Shown here: piece by piece, positions 50,444 to 59,324 of the stretch
How the letters are laid out: each line of letters opens with the position of its first letter
Position numbering within the stretch: the first letter of the stretch is position 1
NCBI GenBank assembly: GCA_963712065.1
Contig: CAVQGM010000001.1
Span: 1,302,001-1,366,000, forward strand
Reading direction: 5' to 3'
From: CAVQGM01 sp963712065
Lineage (GTDB): Bacteria; Actinomycetota; Acidimicrobiia; Acidimicrobiales; Acidimicrobilacustridaceae
DNA: 64,000 nt
Notes under the pieces: model-generated
Seen by the model: only the letters and a program-made list of their open reading frames with translations
The model's database searches: none
Told to the model about the DNA's origin: nothing
Program-made: the position numbers and the translations under genes

Positions 50444-51621
50444 GCCTCGATCCCGACCTCGACGCCGTCGTCCACCGCCGGGTGCTCGACGCCGGAGCGG
50501 TCCCGTCGTCGGCCGAGGCCCGGCGTGCGTTGCTGGCCGGTGCGCTGCGCGCCGAGGCGCCGTTGCTCCCACCCGACGAGCGAGACGCCGCCCTCAGCCG
50601 GCTCGAGGCCCGCATCGCCGGGCTCGGTGCCCTCGATCCGCTGGTCGCCGACGGCGCCGTCAGCGAGGTCATGGTCAACGGCCACGGCGACGTGTGGATC
50701 GAGCGCGACGGTCTGCTCGCCGCCACCCCGATCGTGTTGCGGCCCGAGGAGGTGCACGCCCTCATCGAGCGGATCGTCGGTCCGCTCGGCCTCCAGGTCG
50801 ACCGCTCGCGGCCCATGGTCGACGCCCGCCTCCCCGACGGCTCCCGGGTCAACGCCGTCGTGCCGCCGCTGGCGGTCGACGGCCCCTGCCTCACGATCCG
50901 CCGGTTCGGCGCCCGGCGCATCCGACTCGAGGACGTCGCACCGCCCGGCGTCACCGACCTCCTCCGCTGGGCGGTGGCGGCACGCGCCAACGTGGTGGTC
51001 TGCGGCGGCGCCGGTGCCGGGAAGACGACGCTGCTCAACGCCCTGGCCGCCGAGGTGCCGCCCGGCGAGCGGGTCGTCACCATCGAGGACACTGCGGAGT
51101 TGCGACTCGAGCATCCGCACGTGGTCCGGCTCGAGGCCCGCCCGGCCAACGCCGAAGGGGTCGGCGAGGTGCGCATCCGGGACCTGGTGCGCAACGCCCT
51201 CCGCATGCGACCCGACCGCATCGTCGTGGGCGAGACCCGGGGTGGCGAGGCGGTCGACATGGTCCAGGCCATGCTCACCGGTCACGAGGGTTCGCTCTCG
51301 ACCTGCCACGCCAACAGCGCGGGTGGTGCCCTCCGCCGACTCGAGACCCTCGTCCTCACCGGCGACGTCGACCTCCCGCTCGGTGCCGTGCGCGAGCAGC
51401 TCGCGGCCGCCGTCGACCTCGTGGTGCACGTGTCGCGCTCGTCCGGCGGCGGTCGACGGGTGGTCGGCCTGGCCGAGGTCGCCGAGGTGACGGGCGCCGA
51501 CGGCTCGCTCGCCGCCCGGCCGCTCCTCGTCGACGGCCGGCTCGTCGGCCTTCCCGAACGCGCCCCCCGTCGCACCGATGCCCCGCCGCCGTCGGCGTCG
51601 TGGTTGGCGGTGACGTCGTGA
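50440..51621 (+). CDS. tadA: Tad secretion ATPase TadA (CpaF family)
   Basis: Hexameric motor ATPase for Flp pilus or pseudopilus assembly, 393 aa. Walker A GGAGAGKTTLLNALA near residue 190, Asp box VVTIEDTAELRLEHPHVVRLEAR, Walker B DRIVVGETRGGEA and the His box MLTGHEGSLSTCHANS are all intact. The N-terminal domain holds VSEVMVNGHGDVWIERDG. Coupled by ATGA to ssd and GTGA to tadB. Confidence 0.94.
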   Translation: MSLDPDLDAVVHRRVLDAGAVPSSAEARRALLAGALRAEAPLLPPDERDAALSRLEARIAGLGALDPLVADGAVSEVMVNGHGDVWIERDGLLAATPIVLRPEEVHALIERIVGPLGLQVDRSRPMVDARLPDGSRVNAVVPPLAVDGPCLTIRRFGARRIRLEDVAPPGVTDLLRWAVAARANVVVCGGAGAGKTTLLNALAAEVPPGERVVTIEDTAELRLEHPHVVRLEARPANAEGVGEVRIRDLVRNALRMRPDRIVVGETRGGEAVDMVQAMLTGHEGSLSTCHANSAGGALRRLETLVLTGDVDLPLGAVREQLAAAVDLVVHVSRSSGGGRRVVGLAEVAEVTGADGSLAARPLLVDGRLVGLPERAPRRTDAPPPSASWLAVTS

Positions 51622-52517
51622 GCCCCCTCGCCTGGGGGGTGCTGACCGCCCTCCTGGTCCTGGCCACGGGGGTCGCCACCGGTCCCCGCCAGCTCCGACG
51701 CGGAGGCGCCGCCACCCGACGGAGGGTCCTCGTGCTCGCCTCCTCGGGCGCCAGGGGCGACCGGCGGGTGCCGGGACTCCCCCCGGCGGTGGCCGCGGTC
51801 GTCGACCGGGCGATGGTGCCGGGCGACCCGATCCAGCTGGCCCGGGCGTGGGCCGCCACGTTGGTGCTGGCGCCGGCCGTCGGCGTCTACGTGGGCGGTC
51901 CGGTGACGGCGTTGCTCGCCGCGATGTCGGTGGTGATGGCGCCCGTCGTCGTCGCCCGGGTCCGGGACGCCCGACGGGTCGCGCTCGCCGACCGATCGCT
52001 GCCGGCGTTCCTCGATGCCGTCGGTCGCGCCCTGCGTGCCGGTGCCTCGCTCCGCCACGCTGTGCGAGGTGCCGGCGATGCCGTCTCGTCCACGCCGCTC
52101 GGACCCGGCGCCGCGCAGCTCGCCGTCGCCCTCGACGGCGGCACGCCGCTCGTCGACGCGCTCATGGCCTTTGCCGGCCCGACGCCGTCGCCCGTCCGGC
52201 GGCTGACGGTCGATGCCCTGGCCCTCGCCGCCGACGTCGGTGGCGCGCCCGCGGCGCTCGTCGATCGGGTGGCCGAGACCGCCCGCGAGCGGGCCGCCGT
52301 CATCCGAGAGGCGCGCGCCCTCGCCACCCAGGCCCGGGCCTCGGCCCTCGTCATCGTGGCCGCACCGGCTGCGTTCGCGTTGCTGGTCATCGCCGCCGAC
52401 CCCCGCATCGCCGCCTTCGCCGCCACCCCGGTCGGCGTCGGCTGCGTCGTGGCCGGTCTCCTCTGCGACGCGGCGGGTGCCTGGTGGATGGCGAGGCTCG
52501 TGGGGAGGGTCGGGTGA
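51618..52517 (+). CDS. tadB: Tad inner-membrane platform protein TadB
   Basis: A 299-aa GspF-like platform subunit. There is an N-terminal hydrophobic segment, another pair near residues 75-110, a cytoplasmic four-helix GspF domain (LPAFLDAVGRALRAGASL near residue 130) and two C-terminal helices. GTG start overlaps the tadA stop. Partners with TadC to anchor TadA and assemble pilin. Confidence 0.88.
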   Translation: MSPLAWGVLTALLVLATGVATGPRQLRRGGAATRRRVLVLASSGARGDRRVPGLPPAVAAVVDRAMVPGDPIQLARAWAATLVLAPAVGVYVGGPVTALLAAMSVVMAPVVVARVRDARRVALADRSLPAFLDAVGRALRAGASLRHAVRGAGDAVSSTPLGPGAAQLAVALDGGTPLVDALMAFAGPTPSPVRRLTVDALALAADVGGAPAALVDRVAETARERAAVIREARALATQARASALVIVAAPAAFALLVIAADPRIAAFAATPVGVGCVVAGLLCDAAGAWWMARLVGRVG

Positions 52518-53311
52518 GTGCGCCGCTCATCGCCGGCCTGGCCGTCGCCGGCGCCGTGCTCGCGATGGCCCGGCCCCGGCTCGGTGCGGCATCGGTGCCG
52601 AGGCTGGTCCGCCTGGTCGGCGAGCGCCCGTCCGTCGGCCGCCCCTTCACCGACGCGTCGGTCCGGTTCCCGGTGTTCGTCGGCGCCCGGTTGCGTGGTC
52701 TCCTGGGTCGTCGCCCCGACCCCACGGCCGACCGGCTCGCCGGCATCGCCCTCCTGGTCGGGCTCCTGCTCGCCGTCGCCCATCCGGTGCTCGGCATGGG
52801 AGCGGCGGCCTTGGTCGTCGGCCGGCCCTGGCTCGAGCGACGACGGGCGGTCCGCCTCCGCGAGCGGGCGGCGCGCGATGCCGTTCCCGACGTCATCGAC
52901 CTCTTCCGCTTCGCCGCCGCCGCCGGGCTCAACGTGCGACTGGCCGTCGACGCCGTGGTGGCGCGGCTCCACGGTCCGCCGCGCGACGCCCTCGACGAGG
53001 TACGTCGGCGGGTGGCCCTCGGCGAGCGGCTCGCCGACACGCTGGCCGAGGCGCTCCCCGATGTCGGCGAGGCGTTCCGGCCGCTGGCCTCGGTGCTCGT
53101 CCATGCCGATCGCGACGGGGTCCCGCTCGCCGCGTCGCTGGACCGTCTCGCCGACGACGCCCGGCTCGAGCGCCGGCGCGCCGCCGAGGAGGACGCCCGT
53201 CGTCTTCCCGTGCGGCTCCTCTTCCCGCTCGTGTGCTGCATCCTGCCCGCGTTCGTGCTGCTCACCGTCGTACCCCTGCTCGCCGGTTCGTTCCGCTCGC
53301 TCCCCCTGTGA
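52514..53311 (+). CDS. tadC: Tad inner-membrane platform protein TadC
   Basis: A 265-aa GspF-domain membrane protein. Helices near residues 5-20 and 80-105, then the GspF domain (AVPDVIDLFRFAAAAGLNVRLAV and a glycine-free ALGERLADTLAEAL helix) and a C-terminal hairpin (LLFPLVCCILPAFVLLTVVP). GTG start overlaps the tadB stop as GTGA; a GGGAGGG ribosome site is also present. Confidence 0.87.
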   Translation: MSAPLIAGLAVAGAVLAMARPRLGAASVPRLVRLVGERPSVGRPFTDASVRFPVFVGARLRGLLGRRPDPTADRLAGIALLVGLLLAVAHPVLGMGAAALVVGRPWLERRRAVRLRERAARDAVPDVIDLFRFAAAAGLNVRLAVDAVVARLHGPPRDALDEVRRRVALGERLADTLAEALPDVGEAFRPLASVLVHADRDGVPLAASLDRLADDARLERRRAAEEDARRLPVRLLFPLVCCILPAFVLLTVVPLLAGSFRSLPL

Positions 53312-53399
53312 TCGGGAGCCGCACGCGTTGGTCGATCGGTCGCCCGCGACCCGCTGCTCGGTCCTCGCGACCCGTACCCGACCTTCGGAAGGAACCCTC

Positions 53400-53621
53400 A
53401 TGACCCAGCTGTCCATCCAGGTGCTGGCTCGGCTCCACGCCGCGCTGGCCTCCTTCGTCGCCGATCGCCGCGACGAGGGGCAGACCACCGCCGAGTACGC
53501 CCTCGTGCTGCTCGGCGCGGCGGCCGTCGCCGTCCTGCTCATCGCCTGGGCGACCAAGACCAACCGCATCGGCAAGCTCTTCGACTTCGTGCTCGACCAG
53601 GTCGTGGGGCGGGTCACCTGA
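53400..53621 (+). CDS. DUF4244 Flp pilin-like protein
   Basis: A 73-aa candidate major pilin. After a leader of about 25 residues comes DEGQTTAEYALVLLGAAAVAVLL, the G/Q-TTAEYA pattern of Flp-type prepilins with a single helix, ending in a short tail (LFDFVLDQVVGRVT). GGAAGGAA precedes the ATG by about 6 bases, the strongest internal ribosome site in the operon, fitting high pilin demand. Stop overlaps the tadE ATG as TGATG. No prepilin peptidase gene is in the window. Confidence 0.85.
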   Translation: MTQLSIQVLARLHAALASFVADRRDEGQTTAEYALVLLGAAAVAVLLIAWATKTNRIGKLFDFVLDQVVGRVT

Positions 53622-54010
53622 TGAGGTCGGGGCGGGGGGATGAGGGTCAGTCGACGGTCGAGCTGGCCCTCGCCCTCCCCCTGGTCGCGGTGCTGGCCCT
53701 GCTCGTGGCCCAGGTCGTGGTCGTGGCCCGGGCCCAGCTGCTCGTCGCCCACGCCGCCCGGGAGGCGGCCCGGGCGGCGGCGGTGGTCGAGGGCGACCCC
53801 GAGTCGGCCGCCCTCGACGGTGCCCGCCGCGCCGGTGGCCTGTCCGTCGACCACCTCGATGTCCGCGCCGAGCGGGAGGGAGGCCGGGTCACGGTGGTCG
53901 TGCGGTACGAGGCGCCGACTGACGTCGCCGTGGTCGGCCCCCTCCTGCCGTCGCCGACCCTCACCGGCCGGGTGACGATGTGGGACGAGTCGAGCGGTGT
54001 CAGCCCGTGA
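53621..54010 (+). CDS. TadE family pseudopilin
   Basis: A 129-aa TadE-like protein. DEGQSTVELALALPLVAVLALLVAQ starts the single N-terminal helix (Glu+5 pattern) and is followed by HAAREAARAAAV as in the other TadE-like protein at 45959. The C-terminal part is a small beta-rich domain. Last gene of the ssd-tad operon; its end overlaps the convergent helicase gene by 11 bases. Confidence 0.85.
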   Translation: MRSGRGDEGQSTVELALALPLVAVLALLVAQVVVVARAQLLVAHAAREAARAAAVVEGDPESAALDGARRAGGLSVDHLDVRAEREGGRVTVVVRYEAPTDVAVVGPLLPSPTLTGRVTMWDESSGVSP

Positions 54011-56355
54011 GCCGCAGGGGTGCGGCGTCGGGGAGCACCGCCTCGAGCACGGCGATCGCCCCGCGCTTGTCGAGGGGCTCGTTGCCGTTGCCGCACTTCG
54101 GGGACTGCACGCACGACGGGCATCCGTCCCGACAGCCACAGGCGCGGATCACCTCGAGCGTGGCGTGGAGGTGGCGGTCGGCGGCGTCGTAGCCGAGCTC
54201 GGCCACCCCGGCCCCGCCGGGGTACCCGTCGTAGACCACGATCGTGGGCAACCCGGTCTCGGCCTGCAGCGGCGTCGACAGGCCGCCGACGTCCCAGCGA
54301 TCGCAGATGGTGAAGAGCGGGAGCATGCCGATCGCCGCGTGCTCGACGGCATGGAGCGTGCCCGGCACGGCGCGGGGGACGACGCCGGCGGCGGCGAGTC
54401 GCGACGGGTCGAGCGTGTACCAGAAGGCCCGGGTGACCAGCTCGGTGGGTGGCAGGAAGAGGTCTTCGGTGCCGAGCAGCTCGCCGGTGGAGGCGTCGAA
54501 CCGTCGATAGCCGGTGACCCGCGAGCGGACCTCGATGGGGCCGAGCGCGAGGTCGAGCCCGCCGACCCGCCGTCGACGCTCCTCGCCGAGGATGGTGACC
54601 GCCACCTCCGTGCGGGGCTGCGTGTACGCGCCGCCGTCGCAGGGCTCGACCAGCGCGGCCCGATCGTCGAGGTCGAGTCGGTCGACCCGCCAGGTGCGGC
54701 CCTGGTGCAGGTAGACGGCGCCCGGGTGCACCAGGCGGAAGGCGCGCCCGCCGTCGCAGGTGCCGATGAGGGTGCCGTCGGCGGTGGCGATGCGGAACTC
54801 GTCGGCGGCCCCGCTGCGCAGGCCCATGCCGTGGGCCGGCCAGCCGGACCCGGCCCACACCGCGATCGGGCCCTGCGCCCGCCGTGGCGGGCGGATCCGC
54901 AACCGGTCGGTGAGCACGAGCCGCCGCACGCCGTCGTCGAGCTGGCCCGGCCACCAGCGCTCGTCGTCGTGGCGGAGGGGCTGCTCGTAGGCGGCGCAGG
55001 CGAGATGGGGCTCGACCACGAACGGGTTGTCGGGGTTGATCACCGCCGGCTCCGGTGAGCGGGTGAACACCTCCTCCGGGTGGTGCATCAGCCACTGGTC
55101 GAGCTGGTCGTCGCCGGCGACGAGGACGGCGGTGGACGGCTGGCCCTCGCGTCCGGCCCGGCCGACCTGTTGCCACAGCGAGGCGATGGTCCCGGGGAAG
55201 CCGTTGAGCACACAGGCGTCGAGACCGCCGATGTCGACGCCGAGCTCGAGGGCCGTGGTGGCGACGACCCCACGAAGTGAGCCGGCGAAGAGGTCGCGTT
55301 CGATCTCGCGGCGCTCGGCGTTGAGGTAGCCGGCCCGGTACGGCCGCACGAGACGGGCGAGGTCGGGGGGCAACCGGCGCCGGACGTCGGCGGCGACCAG
55401 CTCGGTGCCCTTGCGGCTACGGCAGAAGGCGATGGTGCGCCGACCGGCGGCGACCAGCTCGGCGGTGAGGCGGGCCGTCTCGCGGTTGGCCGAGGCGGCC
55501 CGCCGATCGGCGTCGTCGGTGGGGTGGGGGCGGTCACGGTCGGCGAAGGCGGGGTTCCACAGCACGAAGGTGCGGGCTCCGCACGGGGAGCCGTCGTCGG
55601 TGATCGCCCTCACCGGCTTGCCGCACAGGCCGGTGGCGAGCCGGGCGGGGTCGCCGATGGTCGCGCTCGAGAAGACGAAGGTGGGGTCGGAGCCGTAGCG
55701 CGGCGCAGAGTCGGCGGAGGCGGCGGAGCAGGTGGGCGACGTGGGTGCCGAAGATGCCCCGCAGGGTGTGGAGCTCGTCGATGACGACGTAGCGCAGCCG
55801 CAGCAGGAACGTGGCCCATCGCTCGTGGTGGGGGAGCACGCCCACGTGCAGCATCTCGGGGTTGGTGAGCACCACGTTGGCGTGGTTGCGCACCCAGGTC
55901 CGCTCGTCGGTCGTGCAGTCGCCGTCGTAGGTGGCCGCGACCAGACGGGGCACCTCCATGGCGGCGAGGGCGCGGAGCTGGTCCTGGGCGAGGGCCTTGG
56001 TGGGGAACACCGCCAGGGCGGTCGCCGGGCGGAGGCCCTCGCCCACGGCCTCGGCGATGGGGGCCTGGTAGCACAGCGACTTGCCCGACGCCGTGCCCGT
56101 GGCGATGGCGACCGACTCGCCGCGACGAACGGCACCGATGGCCTCGGCCTGGTGGGACCACAGGCGCTCGACCCCCAGCCGCCGCCACGACCCGGCGGGC
56201 AGCGGGTCGTCGAGGTGGCCGAAGCGGGCGGGCCGGGCGGGGAGGTGCTCGACGTGGACGAGGCGGGGGTCGCCGGCCAGCCGAGCCAGGAACGGGTCGG
56301 TCGGGGCGCGGCGTGCGGCCCGGTGGGCGGGCGCCGGGTCGGCGAGGATGGCCAC
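54000..56355 (-). CDS. DEAD/DEAH helicase with DUF1998 domain (MrfA-like), frameshifted
   Basis: Superfamily 2 DNA helicase related to MrfA/Hrq1, about 784 aa if repaired. The N-terminal frame (56355 to about 55702) has GTASGKSLCYQAP, VVIDELHTL. The C-terminal frame (55700-54000) resumes with FVFSSATIGDPARLA and continues through QQVGRAGREG to the DUF1998 Cys cluster CGCRDGCPSC ... KCGNG. Between them one extra base at about 55701, in GCGCG, breaks the frame. GTG 56355 is 6 bases after TACCAT, supporting that start. Sequencing error, recent mutation or recoding are all possible. Confidence 0.85.
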
Positions 56356-56361
56356 GGCGCG

Positions 56362-56367
56362 ATGGTA
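56362..56367 (-). promoter_or_regulatory. Leaderless-type -10 element of the helicase gene
   Basis: TACCAT on the minus strand, 6 bases before the GTG at 56355. On the opposite side, TAGCCT at 56467-56472 serves the divergent STAS gene, 7 bases before its GTG. Confidence 0.5.
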
Positions 56368-56479
56368 GGGGATGGCACTGACGTAATTACAGGGGTGGGG
56401 CACGGGCTCGGTCCCGGCCGGCCTGCCGCCGCCCCGCCGTCTCGGCTGGTCAGGGGCCCGCCCCGGTAGCCTCCCGGTG

Positions 56480-56863
56480 GTGCTGTTCGACGTGGGCGTC
56501 TCCGAGCGGGAGGGCTGGACGGTGCTCGTCGTCGTCGGTGAGCTCGACGTGGCGACCGCGCCGCGGCTGCGTCAGGAGGCCCAACGGCTGGCCCGCGACG
56601 GGGCCCCGTCGGTCGTGCTCGACCTGTCGGCCGTCGAGTTCCTCGACTCCACGGGCCTCGGCGTGATCATCGGCATCCTCAAGCGGATCCGCACCCACGG
56701 CGGCGAGCTCCGGCTCGCCGGTGCTCCCGAGCAGGTGCGGCGGGTGTTCGAGATCACCCGCATCGACGACATCCTCCCGATGTACCCCGACGTCGACGCT
56801 GCCGTGGCCGCCGGCCTGCCGGTACCGGGTCCCGGCGGCGAGGGGTCATCCGGCGATGAGTGA
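56480..56863 (+). CDS. STAS-domain anti-anti-sigma factor (BldG-like)
   Basis: A 127-aa single STAS domain that would bind the anti-sigma kinase encoded next and be inactivated by phosphorylation. The phosphorylatable Ser is in VEFLDSTGLGVIIG near residue 58. Position (divergent from the helicase, just before an anti-sigma kinase, then topA downstream) matches Streptomyces bldG from memory. GTG 56480 is 7 bases after TAGCCT; GTG 56477 in frame is only 4 away. The stop overlaps the next start by 8 bases. Confidence 0.88.
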   Translation: MLFDVGVSEREGWTVLVVVGELDVATAPRLRQEAQRLARDGAPSVVLDLSAVEFLDSTGLGVIIGILKRIRTHGGELRLAGAPEQVRRVFEITRIDDILPMYPDVDAAVAAGLPVPGPGGEGSSGDE

Positions 56864-57311
56864 GGTGATCCTCGAGATCCCGGCCAAGCCGGAGTACCTG
56901 GCCGTGGCCCGCCAGGTGGTCGTGGCGGCGGCGTCGGTGGAACCGACCTTCCGCGACGCCCGTCTGGACGACCTGCGCATCGCCGTGTCCGAAGCGACCA
57001 CCAACGCCATCGACGCCTCCTCGGCCACCACCGACGAGCGGATCCAGATCCGCTGCAACCTCGCCGACGACCGGGTCGAGGTCGAGGTGGTCGACCGGGG
57101 CCCGGGCTTCGATCCCGAGTCGGCGTCCACCGCCCCGGCGCCCGACGACCCCGACCGGCTCGAGTGGGAGGGCGGTCTCGGCCTCCCCCTCATGCGCGAC
57201 CTCGCCGACGAGACCGAGATCTCGTCCGGCGAACGGGGCACCGCGGTCCGCCTGACGGTCTACGTCCCCCGCCCTCGCCGCGCCTCGCCGGACGAGTCCC
57301 CCGGCTCGTGA
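56856..57311 (+). CDS. Anti-sigma factor serine kinase, RsbW/ApgA-like
   Basis: A 151-aa GHKL (HATPase_c_2) kinase. N box SEATTNAIDASS, G1 box DRGPGFDP and G2 box GGLGLPLMRDLADE are intact, as in RsbW and SpoIIAB. It should phosphorylate the STAS partner and sequester a sigma factor; the sigma factor is not adjacent. The ATG overlaps the end of the STAS gene, giving a coupled partner-switching pair. Confidence 0.88.
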   Translation: MSEVILEIPAKPEYLAVARQVVVAAASVEPTFRDARLDDLRIAVSEATTNAIDASSATTDERIQIRCNLADDRVEVEVVDRGPGFDPESASTAPAPDDPDRLEWEGGLGLPLMRDLADETEISSGERGTAVRLTVYVPRPRRASPDESPGS

Positions 57312-57347
57312 CGCGGCGGGCCGGAGGCCCGAAGGGGACGGGGAGCT

Positions 57348-57596
57348 CTAGAGGATGGCCGACACGCCGAGGCCGATGATGCCGAGCACCCACACCACGA
57401 CGCCGACCCAGCCGAGGACGTACCCGACCTTCGCGCTCGTCGGTGCGGCGGCGCCGTACTCGCGCCGGAGCTGCGCGCCGAGGAACACGGCGACCACCGA
57501 CAGCGGGGCGCAGCAGACCACGCCGAGGACGCCGCAGACGAGTGTCCAGGTCGGTCGCCTGTCGCTGGCCGCCGGTTGGGCGTGGATCTCGGACAC
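57348..57596 (-). CDS. DUF4190-like small membrane protein
   Basis: An 82-aa protein with two hydrophobic helices (LVCGVLGVVCCAPLSVVAVFLG and VGYVLGWVGVVVWVLGIIGLG, given here as segments near residues 19-40 and 58-80) and a soluble, charged N-terminus. The pattern of a short cytoplasmic start, two helices and a REYG linker is typical of DUF4190. It follows the acyl-CoA dehydrogenase gene by 9 bases on the same strand. Function unknown. Confidence 0.7.
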   Translation of the reverse strand: MSEIHAQPAASDRRPTWTLVCGVLGVVCCAPLSVVAVFLGAQLRREYGAAAPTSAKVGYVLGWVGVVVWVLGIIGLGVSAIL

Positions 57597-57605
57597 CGCC
57601 GCCTC

Positions 57606-58883
57606 CTAGCGTGCGACGCCGAGGTCGCCCGAGGTCGGGGTGGCGGACCTGTCGCCCCCGCCCCCGCCCCCGCCAGCGTCCTCGTGCTTGCGCAACTCGC
57701 GACGGGCGATGACCATGCGGTGCACCTCGTCGGGCCCGTCGGCGAGACGAAGCGTCCGCAGCCCGGCGTACATGGCGGCCAAGGGCACGTCGTCGCTCAC
57801 CCCCATGCCGCCGTGGGCCTGGATCGCCCGGTCGACCACGCGGAGGGCGACGTTCGGCGCGATCACCTTGATGGCCGAGATCTCGGTGCGGGCGCCCTTG
57901 TTGCCCACGGTGTCCATCAGCCACGCCGCGTACAGCGTCATGAGGCGGGCCTGGTCGATCTCCATGCGGCTGTCGGCGATCCACTGCTGCACCACGCCCT
58001 GGTCGGCGATGGGCTTGCCGAACGCGATCCGGCTTCGCGTGCGGCGACACATCAGCTCCAGCGCCCGCTCGGCCATGCCGATGGCCCGCATGCAGTGGTG
58101 GATCCGGCCCGGGCCGAGGCGGGCCTGGGCGATGGCGAACCCGCCGCCCTCCTCGCCGAGGACGTGGTCGACGGGCACGCGTGCGTCCTCGAAGAGGATC
58201 TCGCAGTGGCCCTCGCGGTCCTCGTAGCCGAACACGGGCAGGGAGCGCACGATCGTCACGCCCGGCGTGTCGAGCGGGACCAGCACCATCGACTGCTGCA
58301 GGTGGGTGGCCGCCTCCGGGTCGGTCTTGCCCATGAGGATCGCGACCTTGCAGCGATGGCTCGCGGCGCCCGAGATCCACCACTTCCGACCGTTGATCAC
58401 GTAGTCGTCGCCGTCTCGGCGGATCGAGCACCGGATGTTGGTCGCATCGCTCGAGGCGACCTCCGGCTCGGTCATCGCGAAGCACGACCGGATCTCACCG
58501 TCGAGCAGGGGCTGGAGCCACCGCTCCTTCTGCTCGGGCGTGCCGAACATGGTGAGGATCTCCATGTTCCCCGTGTCGGGCGCCGAGCAGTTCAGGGCCT
58601 CGGGCCCGAGGGGGCTGCGGCCGGTGACCTCGGCGAGCGGCGCGTAGTCGACGTTGGACAACCCGGCGGTCCACTCGGTCTCGTGGGGGAGGAAGAGGTT
58701 CCACAGTCCGCGCCCCCGAGCCTCGGCCTTGAGATCCTCGATGACCGCCGGGTGGTGGTGGGGGTCGCCGGACGCAGCCATCTGCTCGCGGTAGACGGCC
58801 TCGGCCGGGTACACCCGCTCGTCCATGAACGCGATCAGCCGCTGGCGCAGCTCCTTCGCGGTCGGGCTCAGCTCGAAGTCCAC
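57606..58883 (-). CDS. Acyl-CoA dehydrogenase (ACAD10/11-like)
   Basis: FAD-dependent dehydrogenase forming the alpha-beta double bond of an acyl-CoA. The 425-aa protein has CFAMTEPEVASSDATN and INGRKWWISGA (FAD/substrate contacts), RSRIAFGKPIADQG, QAHGGMGVSDD and LRLADGPDEVHRMVIAR. The last two motifs and the length match the ACAD10/11 subgroup, which can act on long or hydroxylated chains. A poly-Gly, disordered tail closes the protein. GTG start with GAGGGGGG upstream. Confidence 0.93.
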   Translation of the reverse strand: MDFELSPTAKELRQRLIAFMDERVYPAEAVYREQMAASGDPHHHPAVIEDLKAEARGRGLWNLFLPHETEWTAGLSNVDYAPLAEVTGRSPLGPEALNCSAPDTGNMEILTMFGTPEQKERWLQPLLDGEIRSCFAMTEPEVASSDATNIRCSIRRDGDDYVINGRKWWISGAASHRCKVAILMGKTDPEAATHLQQSMVLVPLDTPGVTIVRSLPVFGYEDREGHCEILFEDARVPVDHVLGEEGGGFAIAQARLGPGRIHHCMRAIGMAERALELMCRRTRSRIAFGKPIADQGVVQQWIADSRMEIDQARLMTLYAAWLMDTVGNKGARTEISAIKVIAPNVALRVVDRAIQAHGGMGVSDDVPLAAMYAGLRTLRLADGPDEVHRMVIARRELRKHEDAGGGGGGGDRSATPTSGDLGVAR

Positions 58884-58907
58884 GGGTGGCCCCCTCGTCG
58901 GTCGTGG

Positions 58908-59279
58908 TCAACTGGCCGCGTCGGCGCGGCCGTAATCGTCGTCGAGGCGGACGATGTCGTCCTCCCCGAAGTAGTCGCCGGTCTGCACCTCGATGAACAC
59001 GAGCCTCTCGGTGCCGGGGTTCTCGATGCGGTGGGCGCCACCCAGCGGGATGTCGATCGACTGCCCGGCAGAGAGGTCGTGCACCTCGTCGTCGAGGGTG
59101 ACCCGGGCGAACCCTGCGACCATCACCCAGTGCTCGGCGCGGCGGGCGTGGCGTTGGTAGCTCAGCCGCTTGCCCGGATCGACGGTGATGCGCTTGACCT
59201 TCCAGGCGTCGGTGTCGTCGAGCACCTGGAACGACCCCCACGGCCGTCGGTCGAAGCGGGGATCGGCGTCGTCTCCCAT
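58908..59279 (-). CDS. Type II mannose-6-phosphate isomerase-like cupin
   Basis: A 123-aa stand-alone cupin equal to the C-terminal domain of bifunctional ManC/type II phosphomannose isomerases. It opens with RRPWGSFQVLDDTDAWKVKR, metal-binding QRHARRAEHW, and closes with FIEVQTGDYFGEDDIVRL and DDDYGR. The first metal His cluster has Arg-Arg where HxH is usual (RHARRAEHW), so metal binding may differ. TACCGT (59286-59291) is 6 bases before the ATG. Confidence 0.86.
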   Translation of the reverse strand: MGDDADPRFDRRPWGSFQVLDDTDAWKVKRITVDPGKRLSYQRHARRAEHWVMVAGFARVTLDDEVHDLSAGQSIDIPLGGAHRIENPGTERLVFIEVQTGDYFGEDDIVRLDDDYGRADAAS

Positions 59280-59324
59280 CCCGTCACGGTAGGCGCGCCC
59301 GGGAGGGGCGCGCGAACGCGAGCT

